From assembly GCA_020062205.1 (NCBI GenBank), contig JAGUWT010000224.1, positions 1 through 7,962 on the forward strand: DNA of 7,962 bases, given 5' to 3'. Below, piece by piece: positions 1 through 5,070 of the stretch (positions are counted from its first letter, which is position 1; the number at the start of each line of letters is the position of its first letter). The DNA is from Thermodesulfovibrionales bacterium (GTDB lineage: Bacteria; Nitrospirota; Thermodesulfovibrionia; Thermodesulfovibrionales; SM23-35). Made by a program: the position numbers and the translations under genes. The notes under the pieces are model-generated. The model made no database searches and was not told where the DNA came from. It saw nothing but the letters and a program-made list of their open reading frames with translations.

Positions 1-7
1 ATTTTCA

Positions 8-26
8 TGGGAAGGGCACATTCCCA
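8..26 (+). promoter_or_regulatory. Small hairpin abutting the start of the first gene
   Basis: TGGGAA (8-13) and TTCCCA (21-26) are perfect 6-bp complementary arms around a 7-base loop, and the right arm touches the ATG at 27. The only Shine-Dalgarno-like stretch for that ATG, GGAAGGG at 10-16, lies partly in the left arm, so folding could limit translation. The stem is short, and the reading frame is open through it to the left edge, so it may simply be coding sequence. Confidence 0.25.
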
Positions 27-260
27 ATGCTTTATTTTAAGGCTTTTTTTGAGGCCGTTGTTCGTTACACTGAATCAATAAAGAATAGCCCGATGGTCCA
101 CAGAAAAGTAGCAAGCGCTATAAACGGCCTCCGTGAAATGCTTGAGTTGAAGGCATCTCATGCACCCGGGCAGGCTATCAGCGATGCAAACAGACTGGAA
201 TGCATGCTCTTTAGTGAGCATGACCCATATTTTGAGGGAGATGAGCCGCCTGGACTCTGA
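27..260 (+). CDS. Small hypothetical protein, 77 residues (possibly 5'-partial)
   Basis: I do not recognise this family. The product is a 77-residue soluble protein with no signal peptide or membrane segment. The first half looks helical (FFEAVVRYTESIKNSP at about 7-22, then INGLREMLELKA at about 32-43), and the acidic, proline-containing tail ends EGDEPPGL. The ATG at 27 has a plausible GGAAGGG ten bases upstream, so it is used here. However, the frame stays open to the left edge (FHGKGTFP before the Met), so the true start may lie outside the window. It is followed 103 bases later by another small gene on the same strand, with no terminator seen between, so the two may be cotranscribed. The regular codon pattern and in-frame start favour a real gene, but the length is modest. 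Confidence 0.5.
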   Translation: MLYFKAFFEAVVRYTESIKNSPMVHRKVASAINGLREMLELKASHAPGQAISDANRLECMLFSEHDPYFEGDEPPGL

Positions 261-363
261 GATTCAAGGAAGCATCGCATATCAGTCGGGTGCAGAAGTA
301 TCGAAAAACGGAGCGGCACATTGCTAACCGTTACGCGCGAAAAAGGAAGGTTATACAAAAAGG

Positions 364-789
364 ATGAGTCTAAATCGTAACGATTTGATCAAACAAATGA
401 ACGAAGCATCACTTGAGGTACTCCGCGAAAAAGGCTACATTTGTTTCGTCGATATCCTCATTCGCATGGGCAAACTGACGAAGGGGGACTATGAGGCGTG
501 GCGGTCTCGGAAAGTCCCATACCTGGAGAAGGTGATAAAGGTTAACCTGGTGAAGGTAACCCACATGCTAAGAACCCTACAGCAAAATGCAAAAAAAGGC
601 GGCCTGCTGGCCAGCAAGACTTCCTATGTGTCCTGGGGCAAAGGCTCTAGGGCACCGTTGAGATTCAGTAAGTCCGGAGACCCAAACATTGAAGAAGCCT
701 ACTCAACGCACTTCCACAAACCGAAAACCGAAGAAAGCGCATTTCGGGGTGAAGCAAACAAAAAGATCTGTGCACCCTCCATGGTATAA
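364..789 (+). CDS. Conserved-looking hypothetical protein, 141 residues
   Basis: Function unknown. The protein is basic and soluble, with no membrane segment or signal peptide. The N-terminal half is a helical region (MNEASLEVLREKGYICF at 12-28, then KGDYEAWRSRKVPYLEKV at about 40-57). The middle (about 58-118) is rich in Lys/Arg/Ser/Gly and contains SYVSWGKGSRAPLRFSKSGD, which looks like a nucleic-acid or phosphate contacting surface. I have an unverified impression of similar small proteins in deltaproteobacterial genomes. The tail after STHF (about residue 117) reads less like a structured domain and may be lineage-specific. The ATG at 364 directly follows AAAAAGG, and AAGGAAGG lies at 343-350; the next in-frame Met is residue 12. 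It sits between another small gene and a toxin-antitoxin pair, which suggests accessory DNA. Confidence 0.65.
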   Translation: MSLNRNDLIKQMNEASLEVLREKGYICFVDILIRMGKLTKGDYEAWRSRKVPYLEKVIKVNLVKVTHMLRTLQQNAKKGGLLASKTSYVSWGKGSRAPLRFSKSGDPNIEEAYSTHFHKPKTEESAFRGEANKKICAPSMV

Positions 790-913
790 GTCTGATAAAG
801 GCTTAGGGAAAGACTTCAGACGGAAGTATTCTCCGAAAACTTCTTCCTGTAACAAACAATTTTGCAAGGATATGAAAAAGTGATGTGTGCTACTGGAAAT
901 TCGCATGCCTGTC

Positions 914-942
914 TTGCGAGAAGATAACATATATGTTATACT
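914..942 (+). promoter_or_regulatory. Promoter of the toxin-antitoxin operon with internal palindromic operator
   Basis: A -35-like TTGCGA (914-919) is separated by exactly 17 bases from a -10-like TATACT (937-942). Between and overlapping them lies the perfect 16-bp palindrome ATAACATATATGTTAT (924-939). An operator there would block RNA polymerase. XRE antitoxins of HigA type commonly repress their own operon through palindromes in the promoter, so this is the likely binding site for the antitoxin encoded at 1322-1642. Transcription would begin near 949, leaving a leader of only about nine bases before the toxin ATG at 958, so toxin translation may be inefficient. Confidence 0.7.
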
Positions 943-957
943 TAGTGGGCAAGTGAC

Positions 958-1302
958 ATGAACTGGACTATTGAGTATTACAGAGATTCAAAAGATAAGG
1001 AGCCTGTTAAAGAGTTTATTGATGGTCTTCCAGAGAAATCGCAGGCCCAAGTAATCGGGAAAATTGAGCTTTTAGCAAAATATGGCGTATTGCTGAAAGA
1101 ACCATATACCCGGCACATTAGAGGGAAGATTTGGGAACTGAGAATAATGGTCAGCAAGGGATATAGCCGAATCTTTTATTTTTCATACACAGGAAGAAGG
1201 TTTGTTTTACTGCATGCCTTTTTGAAAAAAACAGACAAAACACCGCCAGCAGAAATAGACATAGCTGAAAAGAGAATGCAGGATTTTATAAACAGACAGT
1301 AG
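958..1302 (+). CDS. higB: Toxin of the RelE/HigB superfamily, phage Gp49-like (PF05973)
   Basis: Predicted ribosome-dependent mRNA interferase, the toxin half of a type II toxin-antitoxin system acting in the cytoplasm. At 114 residues it is of normal length. Family signatures are visible: an N-terminal strand (WTIEYYRD), a PVKEFIDGLPEK helix at about 16-27, the core IRGKIWELRI (54-63) with conserved Gly/Leu/Arg, Arg71 in RIFYF, and the C-terminal block LLHAFLKKTDKTPPAEI (about 84-100), whose Lys-Lys-Thr is typical of Gp49-like toxins. Family members cut mRNA on the ribosome using basic residues in these strands; the activity here is inferred. It begins right after a palindromic promoter, has only a weak Shine-Dalgarno (GGGCAAGTG), and is followed 19 bases later by its antitoxin, which has a much stronger one. 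No sign of truncation. Confidence 0.9.
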   Translation: MNWTIEYYRDSKDKEPVKEFIDGLPEKSQAQVIGKIELLAKYGVLLKEPYTRHIRGKIWELRIMVSKGYSRIFYFSYTGRRFVLLHAFLKKTDKTPPAEIDIAEKRMQDFINRQ

Positions 1303-1309
1303 ACGACCT

Positions 1310-1315
1310 AGGAGG
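1310..1315 (+). promoter_or_regulatory. Strong Shine-Dalgarno of the antitoxin gene
   Basis: A perfect AGGAGG lies six bases before the ATG at 1322. It contrasts with the weak site in front of the toxin gene on the same transcript. This would favour antitoxin synthesis over toxin synthesis, as is needed for a toxin-first operon to be tolerated. Confidence 0.75.
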
Positions 1316-1321
1316 GTATAG

Positions 1322-1642
1322 ATGAAAAAGAAATATGTAAAAGGTACAACCTTAGAGGAACATAAGGCGGAGCTTATGAAAAATCCGAAATTCAGGAAGG
1401 CATGGGAAGAGTTGCAACCTGAATTCGATCTTATGGAAAAGATGATTATAGCGAGAGGACAGGCCGGGATATCTCAGAAAGAATTAGCGCGAAGGATCGG
1501 TACAAAGCAAAGCGCGATAGCCAGACTTGAAGGGGGAGGTTTTAACAAGGCGACCGTCGAAACATTGGGGAAAATCGCCGACGCTCTTAATTTTAAACTA
1601 GTCATAAAGCTGCAGCCCAAAAAGGAAGCTACGGCACGATAA
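1322..1642 (+). CDS. higA: XRE-family antitoxin (HigA-like)
   Basis: Antitoxin that should bind and neutralise the preceding toxin and repress the operon. Of 106 residues, the N-terminal part (1-38) is charged and helical (TLEEHKAELMKNPKFRKAWE) and likely contacts the toxin. A Cro/C1-type helix-turn-helix follows at about 40-92: the second helix is QKELARRIG (52-60), the recognition helix KQSAIARLE (62-70), then TLGKIADALN. The C-terminus is a short basic tail. This N-terminal-extension-plus-XRE layout is usual for antitoxins paired with Gp49-like toxins. The start is fixed by AGGAGG six bases upstream. The likely DNA target is the 16-bp palindrome at 924-939. The gene ends 30 bases before a GC-rich hairpin that may mark the end of the operon. 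Confidence 0.9.
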   Translation: MKKKYVKGTTLEEHKAELMKNPKFRKAWEELQPEFDLMEKMIIARGQAGISQKELARRIGTKQSAIARLEGGGFNKATVETLGKIADALNFKLVIKLQPKKEATAR

Positions 1643-1665
1643 AACAAGGGAACACTTAATCTATA

Positions 1666-3270
1666 GTGAAGAACCCTGCGGCAGAGACCGCAGGGTGTAA
1701 TAGTTATAAAATCAATTATTCATTAAAACGACTCAATAGATTTAAAGAAAATCCTAATGTAATCAATAATGTAGGATTAGCTTTTTTAAATCGGGGGAAT
1801 TATGAAAAAGCACAAAAGTATTTTAATAAGGCAATAGCATTACAGCCATTATTCTATCCGTCGTTAGCGAATCTTGCCAAGCTATATTATTATCAAAAGC
1901 AATACGATGAAGCTTTAAAAATCTATAAAGAAATTAAAGAATATTTTCCTGAAGATATTAAAGTTCTACAAAATATTTCTCATGCCTTGTTAAGAAAAGG
2001 AGATATTGATAAGGCATTAGAAACCTTATTAGATCTTGTTAGGAAAGATAACAAAAATGCTTCAGCCTATAACAATATTGGTGTCATATATATACTTAAA
2101 GGCAATATTGATAGAGCAATAAACTCTTTACGTAAATCGCTTATGCTTAATGCTAATTTTGCAAATGCATATAACAATTTAGGAGCATGTTATTCCCTAA
2201 AAAAGGATCATAAAAGGGCAATCACGAGTTATCTATCTGCTATCGCACTAAATAGAAATTTTATTTACGCAATAAAAAATTTAGCGAGGTCCTATCAGGA
2301 GATAGAAGAGCATGAAAAGGTATTTGAACTGATTAATAAATATATAAATCAATACAATTCCGAATCAGACTTTTTAGATATACTTGCTTATTCTTCGTAT
2401 AAGACTAAAAAGTATCATCAAGCTATAAAATCTCTAAAAAAATTAATAGATATGCCTGCAACATCCAATAATATTGTGGGGAAGGCAAGGATATATAACA
2501 ATATGGCTGCATCTTATCGCCAATTGGGGGAAATGCATGAAACGTTTCATTATTACTTGGAGTCTATCTCACTTCACAAATATCCTTTAACATATAACAA
2601 CTTTTTTAATGCTCTTTTGAAAGAAAACAAGTTATTAGAGGCGAAAACGATTATTTCTGAAACACGACAGTTGTTCCCTGATAACTGTGATTTATTAGTT
2701 TCTGAAGGAAAGTTATTTCATGCGTTTAAGGATTATGATAATGCCTCTATGTCATTAAGGAAAGCCATGCAATGTAATTCAACTTTGGCAACACCTTATA
2801 TACTTTTGAATCATATTACTACAGAAATTAATAAAGACTTGCCTGAAGCAATTCGTATTGCTCAAGAGGGCTTGAAATATAATCCAAGAGATATTGCATT
2901 AATAAATAATTTGGCATATGCCCTATTACTAACCGATGATAAAAATAATATACATGAAGCTCATAAATTGTTAGATAGATTTGACAGCATAGAGGATGTT
3001 TATTTATTAGCAACAAGAGGACTATTATTTTTGAAAGAAAATAATGTTCATGAGGCAGAAAGGCTATACAATAGGGCAGGTTCCATAACAAAAGACAAAG
3101 AACTACAGCATAGGGTTAAACAGAAAAAACTATTAGAATTAGGAAAATATTTCTTAAACAAAAAAGAAGAAAGGAAGGCATATAATTATTTCCAAAAGGC
3201 ATTGAAAATTAAAACAAGAGATGAGATTTTTTCTGATCAAATAAAGGAACTATTAGACACCAAATTTTAA
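1666..3270 (+). CDS. TPR-repeat protein, 534 residues, A+T-rich
   Basis: Almost the whole protein is tetratricopeptide repeats, from about residue 31 to 520 and around 13-14 in number, some degenerate. Clear units are 31-61 (NVGLAFLNRGNYEKAQKYF), 62-95, 131-163 (YNNIGVIYILKGNIDRAI), 164-197 (YNNLGACYSLKKDHKRAI), 274-307 and 487-520. TPR superhelices are protein-binding scaffolds; no catalytic domain, membrane segment or convincing signal peptide is present, so the partner is unknown. The only available start is GTG at 1666. A stop lies nine bases upstream, the next Met is about residue 160, the nearest Shine-Dalgarno-like AAGGGA is 14 bases away, and the first ten codons run through a GC-rich hairpin. 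The body is about 30% G+C, well below its neighbours. This suggests transfer from another source, perhaps with loss of the original 5' end, so the N-terminus is uncertain. Confidence 0.85.
   Translation: MKNPAAETAGCNSYKINYSLKRLNRFKENPNVINNVGLAFLNRGNYEKAQKYFNKAIALQPLFYPSLANLAKLYYYQKQYDEALKIYKEIKEYFPEDIKVLQNISHALLRKGDIDKALETLLDLVRKDNKNASAYNNIGVIYILKGNIDRAINSLRKSLMLNANFANAYNNLGACYSLKKDHKRAITSYLSAIALNRNFIYAIKNLARSYQEIEEHEKVFELINKYINQYNSESDFLDILAYSSYKTKKYHQAIKSLKKLIDMPATSNNIVGKARIYNNMAASYRQLGEMHETFHYYLESISLHKYPLTYNNFFNALLKENKLLEAKTIISETRQLFPDNCDLLVSEGKLFHAFKDYDNASMSLRKAMQCNSTLATPYILLNHITTEINKDLPEAIRIAQEGLKYNPRDIALINNLAYALLLTDDKNNIHEAHKLLDRFDSIEDVYLLATRGLLFLKENNVHEAERLYNRAGSITKDKELQHRVKQKKLLELGKYFLNKKEERKAYNYFQKALKIKTRDEIFSDQIKELLDTKF
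1673..1696. terminator. GC-rich 9-bp hairpin after the antitoxin gene
   Basis: ACCCTGCGG (1673-1681) and CCGCAGGGT (1688-1696) pair perfectly around the six-base loop CAGAGA. The position, 30 bases after the antitoxin stop, suits a terminator. However, no T-run follows on either strand, so Rho-independent termination is doubtful. It could instead be a dispersed palindromic repeat, or the edge of the A+T-rich segment that starts right after it. It overlaps the first codons of the predicted TPR gene. Confidence 0.5.
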
Positions 3271-3480
3271 ATTTACGATGATCTGACCATGCTTTGCTTT
3301 AACCTTCGTATTTCCGCTGTAAATCGATAAAGTGCATCCGTCCTAAAAAATCAATACTTGCAGGTGAAGCGGTTACCCGACATCGCTATGTTGCTCCGTC
3401 TTACCGCATCTCATCATAAAACGATTATTTCTACTCGTATTCAATACCCTGCCAGTTCTTGACGATGCCTCATTGAAATG

Positions 3481-3499
3481 GAAAGTCACGCACTGCTTC
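3481..3499 (+). repeat. Left arm of a diverged 19-bp inverted repeat
   Basis: GAAAGTCACGCACTGCTTC matches the reverse complement of 3593-3611 at 17 of 19 positions, with two adjacent mismatches in the middle. The arms are separated by 93 bases. They could be terminal repeats of a tiny decayed insertion or a pair of binding sites. No target-site duplication is evident. Confidence 0.4.
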
Positions 3500-3592
3500 A
3501 TTTCCGTTTTGTTTGCTTGAATGGGAATTAAACAGATATTAGGAATTGATACTTTTGCGTATAACTGTGAGAACATAATACCTAATAGCCGA

Positions 3593-3611
3593 GAAGCAGG
3601 CCGTGACTTTC
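3593..3611 (-). repeat. Right arm of a diverged 19-bp inverted repeat
   Basis: GAAGCAGGCCGTGACTTTC is the partner of the arm at 3481-3499, and the outer ten bases are perfectly complementary. It lies 82 bases beyond the stop of the minus-strand PLP enzyme gene. Confidence 0.4.
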
Positions 3612-3693
3612 TATGTGTACTCTTGATCTCTATCGCGCCTCCAAGAGGTGCATCTTGCAGGAAGTATTCGGCAATATTTTGAATTATCTTTTT

Positions 3694-4794
3694 TCAAAAA
3701 TTTCTATCCAGAGGCTGCACTTCATTTTCAAAATAACGATGAAAGCACCGGGGTAACTGGTGATAATCAACAGTGGTTAGGATGTCTGAGAAATCTTTTG
3801 AGTTGTAAGTGTTCCAGAACAGGACAACTTTCTTTTTTAGATCTTGTTTTTCTGCATCATCGATAAGGGAAGCAAAGGCCTTCCCCGTATAAGTCCCATC
3901 CAATTTAATCCCTGCACAATTCTTCATAAAAGTAACGGCTTTCATTCCTTCTTCAGTGAAAAGAGCATACTGTTGTCCAAAAAAGTCGTGTCTAATATCT
4001 ATATCCTTCTCAGAAAATTCAAGCATTGGGAAGGAAGAATCTATAGAATGAAGGAGAGAGTTAGCCTTATGAAAGAGTTTGACCATTTTTCTTGCATTAG
4101 CAAATTTCTCATCCACTACCCGCACAGAGATTACCCGACTTTTGATGTTTAAAGCCTTGAATCCGAGTATCAGTCCAACAGCTGTTCCCACAGTGCCCAA
4201 TGCAACATAAATAAGGTCAGGCACGGGTATTTTTCCTTCCATAATCTGCTCTTTTAGTTCAAATGCTGCATTGACGAAACCAGTTACACCAAGAGGCGAA
4301 GAGCCACCAGCAGCGACAATTAGGGGAAAACAACCATATTTCAGTTTATGCCGCAGAAGCTGGTATATGGTTCCTACGGTTAGTAGTGACACATTGCGGT
4401 GCTGGTGAAGTTCTGTTCCGCAACAATGACTCATGAGGAGATTACGGCGTACATATTTAGCATTAGGCTGGGGCATTAACATAGATATGCTCTTTAGTCC
4501 AATCTGTTGTGCATAAATTGCCGTAGCCAGTGCATGATTGGATCCTGCAAAGCCAAAAGTCAAAACTTCTTTTACCTTGGTGCGCAAAGCATAACCCAGG
4601 AGGAATTCTAACTTTCGTATTTTATTTCCTCCATAGACCTTACCGCTCAAATCGTCACGTTTTATAAAAAGATGATTTATACCTATATCGTTCCCCAATT
4701 GCTCAAGCTTTTCTACCGGCGTTGGGAATTCACCCAAAGATACATAAGGGAGCTTATCTTTTAATTGAGGGTAGTGTTTGAATAACGGAATCAT
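3694..4794 (-). CDS. PLP-dependent enzyme, ACC deaminase/D-cysteine desulfhydrase family
   Basis: Fold-type II PLP enzyme, 366 residues, slightly longer than the usual 325-340. The N-terminal FPTPVEKLEQLG (23-34) and IKRDDLSGKVYGGNKIRKLE (44-63) are diagnostic; Lys58 of GGNK should form the Schiff base with PLP. GFAGSNHALATA (81-92) matches the loop that binds the substrate carboxylate, GTVGTAVGL (200-208) is the phosphate-binding glycine loop, and LDGTYTGKAF (298-307) holds a Tyr found near the active site. Known relatives release ammonia plus a keto acid from D-cysteine (with sulfide), ACC or related amino acids; the exact substrate cannot be read from this sequence. The start fits the family N-terminus, but no Shine-Dalgarno precedes it. 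It diverges from the fusion regulator gene, which suggests regulation by that protein and a role in ammonia or sulfur release. Confidence 0.88.
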   Translation of the reverse strand: MIPLFKHYPQLKDKLPYVSLGEFPTPVEKLEQLGNDIGINHLFIKRDDLSGKVYGGNKIRKLEFLLGYALRTKVKEVLTFGFAGSNHALATAIYAQQIGLKSISMLMPQPNAKYVRRNLLMSHCCGTELHQHRNVSLLTVGTIYQLLRHKLKYGCFPLIVAAGGSSPLGVTGFVNAAFELKEQIMEGKIPVPDLIYVALGTVGTAVGLILGFKALNIKSRVISVRVVDEKFANARKMVKLFHKANSLLHSIDSSFPMLEFSEKDIDIRHDFFGQQYALFTEEGMKAVTFMKNCAGIKLDGTYTGKAFASLIDDAEKQDLKKKVVLFWNTYNSKDFSDILTTVDYHQLPRCFHRYFENEVQPLDRNF

Positions 4795-4796
4795 TG

Positions 4797-4826
4797 ATGA
4801 ACCATTATAACAATATTTTGGTTCAT
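4797..4826. promoter_or_regulatory. Inverted repeat around the -10 box of the PLP enzyme gene
   Basis: ATGAACCA (4797-4804) and TGGTTCAT (4819-4826) are perfect 8-bp inverted arms with a 14-base spacer, centres 22 bp apart (about two helical turns), as expected for a dimeric regulator. On the minus strand the repeat surrounds the perfect -10 hexamer TATAAT (4804-4809), which ends nine bases before the ATG at 4794. A bound protein would occlude the promoter. No good -35 box was found. If this -10 is used, the mRNA would be almost leaderless, consistent with the missing Shine-Dalgarno. Confidence 0.5.
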
Positions 4827-4965
4827 TTCTTTCAGTGTTATTTATCGATTACCAGTTAAAATCTTCACAATTGTAACAGTTTTTAAAATTGAGAATAAAA
4901 GGAAGTTATCGATAGTCTATTGCTATCTTAAACGTAATTTTGCTTCTGTGGGTAACCCATCGCTT

Positions 4966-4988
4966 TAAAGACATTAAAAAGGTCTTTA
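4966..4988. promoter_or_regulatory. 7-bp inverted repeat upstream of the regulator promoter
   Basis: TAAAGAC (4966-4972) and GTCTTTA (4982-4988) are perfect inverted arms separated by nine bases. They lie 19 bases before the TTGACA of the regulator gene's predicted promoter. The placement suits a binding site for an activator or autoregulator. The A+T content makes chance occurrence possible. Confidence 0.35.
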
Positions 4989-5007
4989 TATTAATGAAAT
5001 AACCTTC

Positions 5008-5037
5008 TTGACAAACTATTTCCTGGTTTTTTACAGT
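5008..5037 (+). promoter_or_regulatory. Candidate sigma-70 promoter of the fusion regulator gene
   Basis: A perfect -35 hexamer TTGACA (5008-5013) is followed after 18 bases by TACAGT (5032-5037), which matches the -10 consensus at four of six positions. Transcription would start near 5044, giving a leader of roughly 27 bases before the ATG at 5071. The weak -10 leaves room for activation. Confidence 0.5.
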
Positions 5038-5070
5038 AAAAGCCAATAGGTAACCGTTTGCCGAATAAGA

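Larger units (their letters stand above)
3271..3693. other. Gene-poor stretch between convergent genes
   Basis: This 423-base stretch lies between the end of the TPR gene and the end of the minus-strand PLP enzyme gene. No protein family was recognised in any frame, and no convincing Rho-independent terminator was found for either flanking gene. It holds a diverged inverted repeat (3481-3499 and 3593-3611). It also holds a minus-strand open frame that continues the PLP enzyme's frame past its TGA for 106 codons, to a stop just before 3373. Base composition returns here to that of the flanking genome. It may be decayed coding or mobile-element DNA. Confidence 0.5.

Noticed and set aside
790..821. 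GTCTGA/TCAGAC 6-bp inverted repeat just after the stop at 787-789, as a terminator
   Set aside because: The stem is short, the 20-base loop is long, a competing AAGTCT/AGACTT pairing exists, and no T-run follows.
689..883. Lys-rich open frame overlapping the 3' end of the 364-789 gene in another frame
   Set aside because: It is mostly contained in or directly trailing a more convincing gene, has low-complexity basic composition, no good Shine-Dalgarno, and no recognisable motif. A frameshifted tail of the larger gene was considered but cannot be supported.
2828..3091. Minus-strand 87-codon open frame inside the TPR gene
   Set aside because: It lies opposite a continuous TPR coding frame and has the Tyr/Leu/Ile-rich look of antisense A+T-rich DNA.
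3694..3696. TGA stop of the PLP enzyme read as selenocysteine
   Set aside because: The enzyme core is already complete, no GC-rich SECIS-like hairpin directly follows, and the family has no known selenocysteine at this position.
3844..4152. Plus-strand 102-codon open frame antisense to the PLP enzyme gene
   Set aside because: It is a shadow of a well-supported gene with clear family motifs on the other strand.
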